From Grifola frondosa (lineage: Eukaryota; Basidiomycota; Agaricomycetes; Polyporales; Grifolaceae), in the NCBI GenBank assembly GCA_001683735.1, contig LUGG01000007.1:62001-126000 (forward strand): a DNA stretch of 64,000 nucleotides, read 5' to 3'. The translations under genes and the position numbers were made by a program. Shown in pieces: positions 46,990-60,446 of this stretch (positions are counted from its first letter, which is position 1; every line of letters begins with the position of its first letter). The notes beneath the pieces were generated by a model. That model was not told where the DNA came from, ran no database searches, and saw only the letters and a program-made list of their open reading frames with translations.

Positions 46990-47396
46990 AATAGTGTTGT
47001 AGACAACAATAGAGTCAGTCGTGACGCCCGGCCGGACGTGCGACGCGGCGATGTCCAGCACCTCGCGCACTAGCTATCATGCAGGGTATGGATAGAATAC
47101 CATTCACATTTATCTCGTCTTCATACCGGCCATTTTCCAACTGAATGTCCAGTAGTGTTTTGTCTACAGATATGCAATGCTGAGCAGGCTCTCGAGGTAC
47201 CTATGGCATTCTGCTTGAGGGAATCGACGTAAGATTTAACGAATGGGAGGGGTGGGGACGTGGAGAGCGGACAGCGGACAGCGGACAGCGGAGATTTATG
47301 CATGTATTATACGAAGACTTGTAGTGCCTAGAATGCATATGAGCGAGGAATACCAAATTGATATCAAGTTACTCACAGTTACAGGCTGCTCGACAT
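46990..47396. other. Gap between eIF4G upstream region and Plavaka gene
   Basis: No gene recognised. Two words TAGTGTTGTAGAC (about 46994) and AGTAGTGTTTTGTCTAC (about 47151) resemble each other and might be leftovers of a transposon end. A direct repeat of AGCGGACAGCGGACAGCGGA lies at about 47265-47289. Confidence 0.35.
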
Positions 47397-50300
47397 TTAA
47401 AAAATGGTCTCGAACGCATGGTGATCCACATATCTATTCACATAGAAGCGCTTGTATGCATCGAGAGCGTTGTGTGCCGTGACGTCGCGGGGGACAGCTT
47501 GTTTTCCATAGACACCAATAAGGTGAGCAGCTCGGACAATGCTATCGAGATGGAGCACAGAGAGAACGGGAGCGCCACGCTTTGACTCTGGGCGAACAAT
47601 GTACATTCCGGTGTCTTCATCGGGCTCCTCGGATATGCGTTCGAACCACTGGACTAGTGCACAAGGGTACACAATACCACCGAATTTGAACGAGAAAAAA
47701 AGGCGTATACGCACTACCGCAAGAGCCTGGATCCCATCAAGGTCTGGCTGATAGTTAACAAATGCACAGTCGAAGCGCGGCGCAGTTCCGAACCACATTG
47801 GTGTAGCACGAATGTGTTCGCGGTGCATTCCTCCAACGCCGGAGGGATCACTCGGAGCGTAGTATGTCGATGCAGCAGAGAAGAAAACTGATATCCTCTC
47901 GTCGAATTCGGGGCAGTCCTGCAGTGAGACCTCAAGTCCCGGAAGCGCACTGTTCGGATTTAGCTGGTCGTACAGGAATTGGCGTATTAGCTCTTTCAAT
48001 CGAGGCTGTTTGATATAGTTGCCGAGAGCCACTGCTGTACGTGGAAGCTTGGTCTCTGTAGGGCAAACAAATGAGCATTTGCTGTTCACGAAGATTCAGA
48101 ACTTACGCGGCGTAGCGGCCATGACAACATATGCGAGAACAGTAGGTCCCGGCACGGCGCCATCATCGTCTTGTGCTTGATCGCGCTTTCGGTGTGACTC
48201 TGCGGTGACTGGTATTTCTTCTTCCAGGTCCTCGTCGGGATCTGACGCGAAATTTAGTTTCATATGTGATTCAAATAAAAAGCCACCTACGAAGCCTAAG
48301 ATACTCTTCTAGCAAACAAGGTTGCTCGAGCATCCCTCGGTCTGCAAAGTCAACGCGAGACGCGGCAAGTTTGTCAACATGCTGGTTTGTCACCAACACT
48401 TGCCCTACTTCATTAAATCTGTTAGAACGCCTGTATGGATCCTTGACCGCCTCGATGTGCTTTGATTCTGTTATCGATGAGCATATACCATTGGGAGCGG
48501 CGAACGCCCATATAAGACGGCGATAATGGCGAAGCGAGTGTTGACGAGGAAGATTGAAGTTTTCTCGTACACCGGTAGCCTGAAAGATTCCCCGATTGGC
48601 ATAGAAGCGCTCCAAAGTATCTTCAAGCTGGCGCAGAGTACTCGGCGTGTGAACGTTGCGGCGAACAAGGTAACAAAACTCAATGAATGCCCGAATTGTT
48701 CGTACCATTTCTCGGGGTACGTAGCTAACGATTGCGGCAAGGTAAACCTGACACCACAATTATATAGTTAGCTGTGGCTATGTAATTAATGGATGACTGC
48801 TCACCTTCATTAACGCTTTTGAATCGTCGCCAGTCCATTGCTTGAAGCCTCGGCCTTCATGGAAGTTCCGCAAGCCAGAGAAAGGTGGCACAACAGCAAT
48901 GCTGTACATTCTCAATAAGTGACTTTGTTGCAGATGAAATGGACTCACCGGCGATCGATGTCCGCGAGAATCACCTGGGCCTGTGCATTTCCGTGCTCCT
49001 GCACAAGATATTGCTCAATCCAATCCACTAAGTGATCCTTGAAAGTTCCCTTGACCAATTGGTGAAGAATATCCGGCGCTATCAGCTCATGAATATCAGC
49101 GCGGGGGAAGTCATTCGTGAACGGCTGTGAAATGATGACAGTCAGTATTCAAGAACACCGGAATAAAGGTCCGGAATGCGTCATCGCTCCCACCGAAGAC
49201 GCAGCGGAACATTTTCAATCCCGGCCTCGGATGCATGTGAGACTTTGACGAGCATGTCAAAGGTCACAGCGCCGTTCACCGCTCAAGGAGAGAAACCTAC
49301 CACGATATCCCCAATAAGGCCGTACTCATTCCAGAGCACCCCAAGCTCAAAATCTGCGACTAATGCCTCCGTGTGTTCACGCGTCCGACGCCCGCCGCCA
49401 GCGCCATCAAGGTCATTATTGAGGGCTGTACATCTGAAACATAGCATTAGACATGTCTGGAAGAATCAAAACATGTAAGAACATACCTTGGGCACCATCC
49501 TTGCACGATACAAGCAAGGAGAGCTTGTTCTGGATAGTCTGCGATATAAGGGCCTAAGCCATATATCACACGCCTAAAGTGTCCGTCGGCGCAACGTGTG
49601 ACCTCCGGAGTTGTCATTCCGGGTTTCAGTGGTTGGAGAATGTGAGAAAGGGAGGTGTGAAATAGTTGTCGTCGGAACTTGCGAAAGTTTGCATCATTGG
49701 CGTAGTCGCGATGTGCTTTGCAAATCTTTTGTGAGCTACATAGACAAAAGAGTCAAGAGAAAACTTACCTTTCGGAGCGCTAGAAAGCCGATTAAGGCGA
49801 CTGCGTTGCGATGTGCGCGGCGTACGGTATTGTTCACATTGCCGATTGATGCATACAAAGGATAGTATTCATTTTGCCCGGTCGCGACAGACACAGTGGT
49901 CTTGTCGCTGCCCAAGATAATTGGGACGAACGCTGCTCCTGCGTTTGTGGCGTCTTCTGCAATGATATCCTAGTCAAATTTCAGTTATTGTATTCTTTGC
50001 AGGTTAGACAATGTAAAATAACGTACCGCCTGTTTCCACGCCCAGTCTCCGGACATGAAATCCTTGAGCCTACGTTCCCCATCGGCAAATTCACGAAACG
50101 GTCCGTAATCGATCTCACCGTCGAAGTCGGGGTTTGCAAGCATGTTCTGAACAACAGTGCGCGGATTCCGGAACCAAACGTCATAGCTGCCTGTCATCCA
50201 TTGCGGCACGTTATCGTCGGGAACCTCACCAGAATAGCTCAGCTCAAACGACTCCCACTTGACGTCCCGAGGCGGGTAGAATCAATTGTACGATAAAGGT

Positions 50301-51180
50301 CCGTGGAATTTGCAAAAGGTCCGTGATCATTATACTTAAGAAGTGTAGTTGTCCAAAGGTCCATTAGATCATTGATGCGTTTTCCTGCCATCTGGTCACG
50401 CGTGTAGAGTAGCCCGGCAGCTTCAAACTCGACGCGATTCCTGTAAGGTGACCAGTCGTCTGGTAGCGGTGCGGGCGGGAAAGTGGGAGGAGTATCTGGT
50501 GGTAAGTAGTTGCCGTCCTCATCGCAAGGCGTACCTGAGGAGCAGAAAGAAACAATCAAAGGGAAGTTAAGTAATGCACACGTTCTGAAAACGCACCATC
50601 GATATGCTCATGATATTCACGGCTTAACCCTTCAGGTAACATGTCATCCAGAGGATGATCTTCCTCTACATGTGCCGGAGCATCATCGTCACCCTCTGAA
50701 CCCCATAGACTCGGCTCCTTCCAAAACTCCGAACGTACGCTCAAACGATCCAAATCCTCTCCTTGAAGATCAAAATCCAAGTCGGCCACAGACGGAGTGA
50801 TGCTGCGTTCATCGTCCACACGATTTTCATTCTCATCTTCAACAATATCGTCCATTACAACGTCTTCGGATGGGATTGCTTGATCAGAAAACTCGGTGAC
50901 GGAATGGTATTCGCCGATTGCAGCTCTCTGCGCTGACATCGTAGTGCCGTGGTCATCTTCACTGGATCCGCTGTGGTCAGAGGACATGTCGGGTTGAGGA
51001 TTAGCTGCAGCAGGGAAAGATGGGTGGTGTACGCGGAAGTGTAAAGTACGTCCGGCCTTGCTTTTGAAGTAACGGTGACATTTGCGGCAGAGATACTCTA
51101 CTGGGTTGCGAATGAGTCAGCGTAGAAGACGTGGGGAAGGTTCCGGTGAGCTGGACATAGTTGTATGCAGGACCTTTGGG
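47397..51180 (-). CDS. Plavaka (CACTA-like) transposase
   Basis: Minus-strand exons read as a Plavaka transposase. An N-terminal C2H2-type finger (YLCRKCHRYFKSKAGRTLHF, then VHHP) lies near 51100-51040, followed by an acidic Ser-rich linker. Then come WSPYRNRVEFEAA, DDNVPQWMTGSYDVWFRNPRTV, FMSGDWAWKQAD, FVPIILGSDKTTVSVATG, NNTVRRAHRNAVALIGFL, FRRQLFHTSLSHIL, RRVIYGLGPYIADYPEQ, FTNDFPRADIHELI, DILHQLVKGTFKDHLVDWI, and the C-terminus HLDSIVRAAHLI to YVNRYVDHH, stopping at 47397. Order and length (roughly 1000 aa) fit a near-complete transposase. I could not verify every junction, and the first exon is uncertain. No CACTA-type terminal repeats or 3-bp duplication were found. It is head-to-head with the DUF6532-type gene. 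Confidence 0.8.
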
Positions 51181-51359
51181 AGAGGTGGACTGAGCTTCAG
51201 AGCAAGAAAAACAAAGTAAATTCACGACGTACTATGCTCGCGTGCTCGCTCTATGGTCGAGACACACGCCGGTCGTCGGGAGCTCTAGACGCCAGGTTGC
51301 GTAGGGCATTTGATGGTCATCGCGTAAAGTTCAACTTTCAACACTCTCTTCACCCCACC

Positions 51360-53026
51360 ATGCCTCGGACTCGAGTTACTAACAAGGATCAACGCCCCGG
51401 TATGGTGGACATGAAGCGCAAGCGTCGCACCCATGCTGAAGTCGAGGCGGACTTGGCGGCAAAGGCGGCGAATGACAAGAAGAAGAAGGAAAGCCAGAAG
51501 AAGAAGGAAGCCCACGTTGCGACATAGAGGACCAGATATCGACAAGCGATGCCCAAACATTGGCGACGCGTGTTAAACGTGCTACGAAAGGTCTTGTTCG
51601 CAGCGGCGCGATAGCTGACATATCCAGGCCCCCGAAGAAGGATAGTGTCCTCGGAAGGGGGAGCAGAAGGAATCCACTGAGATGAGTGCCGACAGCAGAG
51701 ATGATGGCTTGTATTCAGATCTGCCGACTGACATCGACTACACCTCGGAGTCAAGATGCGGCACCACTGGCGAAGAAGGTGAAGAAGGACAGTGGGACTA
51801 GGAAGTCCATCACTGCAGCTCGTAAGGCTCCCTCCGATCCATCTGTCAACGAAGCGCAGAGCGCTGCAGCAGACAAGTCGAGACTGTCGCCTGATATGCC
51901 TGCCAAAAAGAAGTGAGTTGAAGAGAATGGTTAGTGCTCACCAATTATCGCGTCTTGACGTTGTCGTAGAGCTCCGCAAATGCGCGCAACATCCGTGGAA
52001 GGGATTTCGGGCACTGTCAACAATTGGGCAACGTCAGCGATTGATTGGAACAATGGACTGCCACCTACAGATTCATCGATCCCACACGCCAGCAGGAAGG
52101 CCCCGAAGCTGAAGATTGATTTAACTACCATTCCATCTACTCCTCAACCAGTGAAGAAAGGCACCAAGCCGTCCAAAGGCACTCGCGCAACGAAGGAGAC
52201 CGTGCCAGAGATGCCGTTGAATGTTCAGGAAAGGGGAATCATTAGTGATGATGAAGGCGTGGAACGAGATGCCGCTATGTCGAGTCCTGAGAAGAACGGC
52301 AAGCGTTTGACGAGTAATGTGAGTGCGAATGGACTTACTGTACTGATGTCTAAGTGGGCTGTCACATCCAGGGTATAGTCACCGTCACGTCGAAGTCGCA
52401 AAGCGGTTCCAGCATCAAAGTCGATTCCGACGTTCAAGTCAAGATTGAGGAGTCGGATGAAATCAAGCCCAGCGACACATTGAAGGACAGCAAAGATTCC
52501 GAAGGGACCTACAAGATGCCTCCGGAGCTGAGTCACCGCTTCAAGAGGAGATTCATGCCGACGGTCATCAAGCTTGTTGGAAGACTGAACAATCCGTGGT
52601 CGTTCGTCGAGTTAGGTGCAAAGCAGCTCGACGCCTCTATCCAATTCCTCGAGATACTCTGGTTCGAGATTTATGGCCCTGCCATTCCTGTTCCTCAGCC
52701 GATAAAACCTTTCTGCAAGCTGGTAAGTCTATGTCATTGAGCAGCTGTGAATCGTTGACCACTTCTTACTCCGCGGTACTAGGTGACTCAGGAACTGGCC
52801 CAATGGCGTTCCGCTATGGCCAGCGCTGCGCTTCGTCTCTTACATGACTTTTTTCTCACTGACCCTACAACCGCCTTTAACAATGAAGAGCGCGCCGACG
52901 AGGCACAGGACATGCTGAGAGACCTATGGTTCCTTTTCGAGAAGGCTCGTTCCAAGGTACGTGGCACCTTACCATGTCGAAAAAAAAACAATTGTGATAC
53001 ATTTATATATTTAAATAGCCTTATAC
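51360..53026 (+). pseudogene. DUF6532-type gene interrupted by KDZ-2
   Basis: Starts at 51360 (MPRTRVTNK) with a Lys/Glu-rich coiled segment (KKKKESQKKKEAH). A Ser/Lys-rich linker (AKKVKKDSGTRKSITAARK) and the C-terminal DUF6532-like domain follow (HRFKRRFMPTVIKLVG, EILWFEIYG, ELAQWRSAMASAALRLLHDFF, DEAQDMLRDLWFLFEKARSK). The frame breaks at about 51527 (ATAG after HVA) and near 51750, and shifts again later, so it was already degraded or carries sequence errors. An intron opens at 52957 and ends with AAATAG at 53018. The next exon has only 8 bases (CCTTATAC) before KDZ-2 begins. Function unknown. Confidence 0.75.
53019..53026 (+). repeat. Predicted KDZ-2 target duplication, inner copy
   Basis: CCTTATAC, the 8 bases before the KDZ-2 end. 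By analogy with KDZ-1, a second copy should flank the far end outside this window. Confidence 0.6.
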
Positions 53027-53390
53027 CAGCTGTGGTCACCATTTTGGTAATACAATATAGCATCAACCTGCTACAACCGTTGTGAGTTAGCTGGTCAGGT
53101 TGTCAAAAATGCCGTAGTACAATACTGGGCAGATTGTAATATGTATTGTATTACAACAGGAGCATTGTAATACAGCCAGGCCGCACTTTTTTACAATTAG
53201 GGCTGCTTGTAATATTTCTATAGTACAATCTGACCTGATTGTAATACTGAGCAATACAATCAGGTCAAATTGTAATATTCAATAAAACAACGAGGCCTGA
53301 TTGTAATACTAGGTAGTACAACCAGGTCTGATTGTAATTTTCGATAAAACAACCAGGCCTGATTGTAATATCTCAATAATACAATCTCAC
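53027..53390 (+). repeat. KDZ-2 terminal inverted repeat
   Basis: Same sequence as the right end of KDZ-1 read inward, with small differences (for example GAGCAATACAATC at about 53248). The matching repeat at the far end is not in the window. Confidence 0.88.
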
Positions 53391-56170
53391 CTCGTTGTAA
53401 TTTTTGATAGAACAACCAGGCCTGATTGTACTATTTCTATAATACAATCCCACCTCATTGTATTATTTGATAGTACAACCAGGTCTCATTGTAATATTTT
53501 CATAATACAACCCACCTCATTGTATTATTTGATAGTACAACCAGGTCTCATTGTAATAGTTTCATAATACAATCTGACCTCATTGTATTATTTGATAGTA
53601 CAATCAGGTCTCATTGTAATATTTCTATAATACAATCTCACCTCATTGTAATTTTCGATAAAACAACCAGGCCTGATTGTACTATTTCTATAATACAATC
53701 CCACCTCATTGTATTACTTGATAGTACAACCAGGTCTCATTGTAATATTTTTATAATACAATCCCACCTCATTGTATTATTTGATAGTACAACCAGGTCT
53801 CATTGTAATATTTTCATAATACAATCCCACCTCATTGTATTATTTGATAGTACAATCAGGTCTCATTGTAATATTTCTATAATACAATCTCACCTCATTG
53901 TAATTTTCGAAAAACAACCAGGTCTGATTGTAATATTTCTATAATACAATCCACCTCATTGTATTATTTGATAGTACAATCTCACCTGGTTGTAATATTT
54001 GTATAATACAATCTCACCTCATTGTATTAATAGTACAATCTCACCTGGTTGTAATATTTGTATAATACAATCTCACCTCATTGTATTATTTGATAGTACA
54101 ACCAGGTCTCATTGTAATATTTTCATAATACAATCTGACCTCATTGTATTATTTGATAGTACAATCTCACCTCATTGTAATTTTCGATAAAACAACCAGG
54201 CCTGATTGTACTATTTCTATAATACAATCCCACCTCATTGTATTACTTGATAGTACAACCAGGTCTCATTGTAATATTTTTATAATACAATCCACCTCAT
54301 TGTATTATTTGATAATACAACAGGTCTCATTGTAATATTTTCATAATACAATCTCACCTCATTGTATTATTTGATAGTACAATCAGGTCTCATTGTAATA
54401 TTTCATAATACAATCTGCCTCATTGTCTTACTTGATAGTACAACCAGGTCTCATTGTAATTTTCGATAAAACAACCAGGCCTGATTGTACTATTTCTATA
54501 ATACAATCTCACCTCATTGTAATTTTCGATAAACAACCAGGTCTGATGTAATATTTCAATAATACAACCCACCTCATTGTATTATTTGATAGTACATCTC
54601 ACTGTTGTAATATTTTATAATACAATCTGACCTATTGTATTATTTGATAGTACAACCAGGTCTCATTGTAATATTTTATAATACAATCTCACCTCATTGT
54701 ATTATTTGATAGTACAATCAGGTCTCATTGTAATATTTCTATAATACAATCTCACCTCATTGTATTATTTGATAGTACAATCCGGTCTCATTGTAATATT
54801 TCTATAATACAATTCACCTCATTGTAATTTTCGATAAACAACCAGGCCTGATTGTATTTCTATAATACAATCCCACCTCATTGTATTACTTGATAGTACA
54901 ACCAGGTCTCATTGTAATATTTTTATAATACAATCCACCTCATTGTATTATTTGATAGTACAATCTCACCTGGTTGTAATTTTCGATAAAACAACCAGGC
55001 CTGATTGTAATATTTTTATAATACAATCTGACCTCATTGTATTATTTGATAGTACAATCTCACCTGGTTGTAATATTTCAATAAAACAACGAGGCCTGAT
55101 TGTAATACTGGGTAGTCAACCAGGTCTGATTGTAATTTTCGATAAAACAACCAGGCCTGATTGTACTATTTCTATAATACAATCCCACCTCATTGTATTA
55201 CTTGATAGTACAACCAGGTCTCATTGTAATATTTTTATAATACAATCCCACCTCATTGTATTATTTGATAATACAACCAGGTCTCATTGTAATATTTTCA
55301 TAATACAATCCCACCTCATTGTATTATTTGATAGTACAATCAGGTCTCATTGTAATATTTCTATAATACAATCTCACCTCATTGTAATTTTCGATAAAAC
55401 AAACAGGCCTGATTGTAATATTTCAATAATACAATCCCACCTCATTGTATTATTTGATAGTACAATCTCACCTGGTTGTAATATTTGATAGTACAACCAG
55501 GTCTCATTGTAATATTTCCATAATACAATCTCACCTCATTGTCTTACTTGATAGTACAACACAGGTCTCATTGTAATATTTCAATAATACAATCTCACCT
55601 CATTGTAATTTTCGATAATACAATCTCACCTGCTTGTAATATTTCTATAATACAATCTCACCTCATTGTATTATTTGATAGTACAATCTCACCTGGTTGT
55701 AATACTGAGTAATACAATCAGGTCAAATTGTAATATTTCTATAATACAATCTCACCTCATTGTATTATTTGATAGTACAATCTCACCTTATTGTATTACT
55801 TGGAAGTACAATCTCACTTGATTGTAATTTTCGATAAAACAACCAATAATACAATCCCACCTCATTGTATTACTTGGTAGTACAACCCGGTCTGATTGTA
55901 ATACTGAGTAATACACTCATGTCAAATTGTAATATTTCTATAATACAATCTCACCTCATTGTATTACTTGGTAGTACAACCAGGCCTGATTGTAATATTT
56001 CTATAATACAATCCCACCTCATTGTATTACTTGATAGTACAATCTCACCTGATTGTAATATCTCTATAATACAATCTCAGCTCATTGTATTATTTGATAG
56101 TACAACCTGGTCTCATTGTAATTTCCGATAAAACAACTTGGTCGGACTCTAATACTGCTATAATACAGTC
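53230..56170 (+). repeat. KDZ-2 subterminal palindromic array
   Basis: Equivalent to the right array of KDZ-1, about 2.9 kb of TTGTA/TACAA boxes with the same spacer set. Between about 54290 and 54960 many boxes and spacers lack a single base (for example TCTGATGTAAT and AGTACATCTCACTGTTGTA), unlike the matching part of KDZ-1. Confidence 0.9.
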
Positions 56171-56332
56171 TGTATTATTTAGTAGTACACTCCGATTTGA
56201 TTGTGATATTGCTTTAATCACCACCTGTATTACTCATTCTTCTGTCTGTTTATATCTGTTTACCCATTTGTTACAGTTTCATCATACTGAGTCCATTCGG
56301 AAACATCAGAATACTAGATTAGATAGCTATCA

Positions 56333-59300
56333 TTACATGTCACTATCTGACTCCACATCCGAGTCATCAGTACCACTGTTGTCGGCGTCGTCAATGTCCA
56401 TCGGAGACGAGGAAGCGTACCGGGCAGACCATGGAACCGCCAAACCTTCGCTACGGAAATAGGGAGTCCAGAGATGCGCGCAGCGAGCGGCAAGTTCCTT
56501 GAACATGTCCGCTTGCTTCATTGCATACGCCGACAGCCCGCTGCGACATGTGGGGTCAGCGCGATCACCACGTCGTGCCCGCCACCACGATGACTTCCAC
56601 TCGAAGTACGCGATTACTCGTCGCATCTCCTCCGTTAGAAGCTCTGTCTCCTCCGACCACCGCTCCACACGGGCTTGCGCCTTCGCCCATTCTGCGCGCA
56701 TGCTCGCAATGTATTCGTCGTCGGCGGTGCTGGCGCTGCCAGCGGACCGTGTGGTCAACCAGATCCACGACGTTTGGAAACGCCCTTCGCTCTCTTCGTT
56801 ACACTCCTTGCCCGGTCCGCGAACGTCGGCGTCATCCAAGATCTTGTATCGTTGCATCCAAGGGCCATCAGGTGAAAGCGTCAGAAGAGCTTCGCGCGCA
56901 GCTCGGTAGCGTGCAACGCTCTGCGACAACTTGAATGCGAATTTGCTATAGAGCGTGCGCACGCGGGTGTTCGGCTTGTTGCCGGTTCCAGAAACGTTCA
57001 GACGCTTGAATTCGGTGATCCCAGTAAGAATGCGGCGTAGACGGCGGACATCCTCGAGGCTGTCATCGGCTTGAGCAATACGGAGGCGACGTTCCTTGTC
57101 GACTAGGCCGTGAAGCATTTCAAGAGTTCGAAGCTCAGGAGGAAGGTTAGATGGGAGCCATAACTTGATCTCTTCGGCTTTGACATTCGGGGGACTGCTG
57201 AACTATTGAGGAGATTGCCTGACGGCATGGCAGTTCGAAGTGGAGCAACCACTGGCATGTGAACGTCCTGGATTCCCTGCCACACGTCGATCCTGCGGCA
57301 GAGCGTGGTGCGCTTTTCCTGACTTTCGGCGAGGTTGACATCTGTGTTCTTGAGGAGCCGACGCGCACGAATGATGCGCCTCATGAAATAGCGGTGAGTT
57401 TTTTACGACATTCGAGAAGACAGATCATATACTCACTGTTGATCCTCAAGTTCAAGGCCGACCTGCAGAAAACACCCGGTGTCACATCGTGCGGGGCAAG
57501 ATACCCCGCTCAGCCTCAAGAGCCTCTTCATTTGCCAGCTCTAGGCGGACAGTGTTCATTGTCGCAGCTATAACCATATATTAGACTCAGTAAGAAGAAG
57601 ACAGAGAGGAACTAACTCGATTTCATTTCTTCGTAAGGACTGGGCTTCGAAAAGTCAGCGTTCCACGCATCGAGCATATCCTTCCACTTCTTTAACGTCT
57701 CCGGCGGAAACGTTGAGGAGAACTCCTCGAAGGATTGCCGTTGCATTCGGTGCATCTTCCGAGCTTCGCGTAGAGATCGGAAGAGGCTGGGTGCTGTATA
57801 CTTGCAATTAGGGTCGCATATTACAACATCGTTACGCAGAACAAACGTACCGAACGCGATTGTCTTCTGCCAGTTCCAACCGCCCCAGTGATCGTTCAAA
57901 ACTTCATGGCGTCCGCCGGGGGTCATCTCGCGCGTGCTCAGCGAGACAGGGTTCATGTGAGCCCAGGCGGATTCAATGCCTTCGCCATAGGTGCGGCCAA
58001 CCTTCGGGAGGTAGTTTAAAGAGAACTGAGAATGATTCGGACCATGGACGCGAAAGTGCTTTTTTGGAATTGCAAACCGAACCGCATCCTTCGGCTCAAA
58101 GCGTAGATCGTCAGGGAACTCTTGCATCCGTTTGAAAAAATTACGGAACCACTGGCAAGCTATGTCGTATGAGAACAGAATCGCCAAGATAACGCCGAGC
58201 AACGTCGAGGCCACGAGGTAGTCAATATTGCAATATCTAGATTGGACATCAGAGACAAAGGACAAGAAGTTACTGAGATACTCACCTCTCCCCTTTCTGT
58301 AGATCTCCCACACCGTTCTTGCGGACAAGTGCGTGACGTGCGCACAATACAGCGCCGACACCTGAGGCGAGATAGCCTTCCTTCCGTAAATTCGCATGTA
58401 AAATGGCCTTATGCTCTGCGGAGCATGTACTTTCCTGCGAAGCTAATCAAAATGTGAAGTATCTTTGACACGGAAAATCATGCTTACCTCTTTTTGGTCG
58501 CCATACTTGGCAACATGTGACATATACCTGGTTTCCTCGACGTAATACGACCATCCTGAACCTAATTCTGCGTCCTCCAAGCTGCGGTCCTTCAACTGGG
58601 CGCGAAAGTTGGCGTCGATCATCAAAAACAGTGCGTACAGCCACCTGCGTTGATCGATTAGACATCGAAGTATGTGAACGCCGTGGCACTAACCTGACAT
58701 GCGGCGGAGAATTCTCCCAGTTGTCTGGGAGATTCTTTCCAGGATGCGGACAAGCGGGGCATTCAATAACTAGTTCGCCGGGCGCAGTAGCATCGATGCC
58801 GGCAGCGGCATGCCCACGTCCAGCACGCTTCAACATCTTGAGATGTCGCCACAATCGCATGACATGCGTGAGCTGCTTATAACGATTCTGAAAAACTAAG
58901 TTAAGTTACTAAGCCGATCGATATAAGGGATACGCGCACCTTCACGGTCTTTACGCCCGTATTGTCCGTGATCCTCTGAAGCGTCCGGAAGAAGTCGTAT
59001 ATGTTGGCCTTGCTTTGTAGATTGAGTTCGTGGAGGAAGGAGAGTAGTGTAAAGGTAAATGCAGTAGCGGGCCGGTTTGTTGTTGCCGGAAACCAGCCTG
59101 CGCGCATAAGTTGGACCCACTGGTGCAAAACACCGTCGATGGGGTGCGCGCATTCACAGAACGAACACTTTGACCGTGTGAATACCAGACAGATCAACGA
59201 CGATAACGTCGCGTTCGTTATCGGGACAAGGGCAATGTGCACCCCCATGACCGAGCTGAAACACAGCGCCGAGATCCGCAAGAGAGGTGTCCGAGAAGTA

Positions 59301-59911
59301 GTTCATGTTCCATTTCTAGTGGGAAACTTAAAAGTGCTGATTGAATCCAAAAAAAGGTACGCACTTCGATTCGATGAAGCGGAAGATGCTCATGAGACTC
59401 CACAGTGCACGACATACATTGAAGATGTCCCCCCACGCAGCTCCGGCAGCGATAAAGCGTAGTCCCGACAGCCTCACAGCATGCGCAAACGTGTTCTTCG
59501 GCCTCATCAACGCCTTCATGCCTCAGCATCTCGTCGAGAAACGCTTGTCGAAATGGTAACCACTCTCGGACCTTTGCCTTGTCATGTCAGATAAAAAGCA
59601 TGATAAGTGTTTACAAAGTTACTCACTGCTCCTCGTTGCTCTGGCCGAGCTCGTTTGACCTTTGGTTTTGTAGGCCCCCCGTCGAAGCCGCTGGCAGGCT
59701 CAGTAGGACCCAAGACTTGAGGTCCAGACGAGTTTGGCGCAACCGGCTTCGGGATAGGAACTTGTGTACTTCTGCGTTGCTGTCCCAGTCTACCATCCGA
59801 AAGCTGGTAGATTGTGACATTGTGGGCGGTTGAAGTTGCTGGAAGAAGAATTTCGAATTTAGGCTTTTTTGCACGGCGAGAGTTTTCCTGAGCCTTTCGT
59901 TTCGAGGGCAT
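56333..59911 (-). pseudogene. KDZ transposase, KDZ-2 copy, frameshifted
   Basis: Same 11-exon gene as in KDZ-1. The last exon translates identically (for example the 261-residue frame at 56333-57118). Exon 3 carries one extra base at about 59163 (GTGTTCGTTCTG in place of GTTCGTTTCTG, minus strand), which leads at once to TGA after the VRFCEC-equivalent position. Exon 9 has two one-base losses: a run of five C reduced to four at about 57503, and GTGTGTTT reduced to GTGTTTT at about 57478. As written, no full transposase can be made. The three lesions are all in or next to short runs, so consensus error remains possible. Confidence 0.88.
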
Positions 59912-60446
59912 AATATAAAAACAGAATGAATAAGGAAAGAGACAGAGCAAACAATAGATTTTGTGGTAGAAACAGAGAAATTGAGCCGCCAGCAGAATAT
60001 TAATGAACGTTGAGTTGAAGTCGCGTCGATATTGGCGCTCTGTGTACCTCGAATATCTGAAGCTAGTACGAACGGCGGCTCACTAGTATGTACTGCAGAG
60101 TATCCTGCAATGGCTTTGGTGCACATGCTCATGCATGGTATTAGAATGCTTCAAACCCTCAGCTGTTATGTAGGCATGTAGTACGCTCGAGGATAAGTAT
60201 GTTATGTTATTCCCCTTTGCCACTCGGTACATTGGATGCAACTCATTAGAAACAAATCCGAGACGTTACCTGTGAGACTGGTTTGTACGCATTATGGCGA
60301 TTTCTTGCAAGGCCAACATATACACAACTTTGGACACATTCTTCGTTTGAAACTCAGCATAGCGAGGGCAAGAATGGTGCAAAACACATATTATATTGCA
60401 ATTCGACATATGAAACGACATGATGATTCAACGGAATTGAAAAAAA

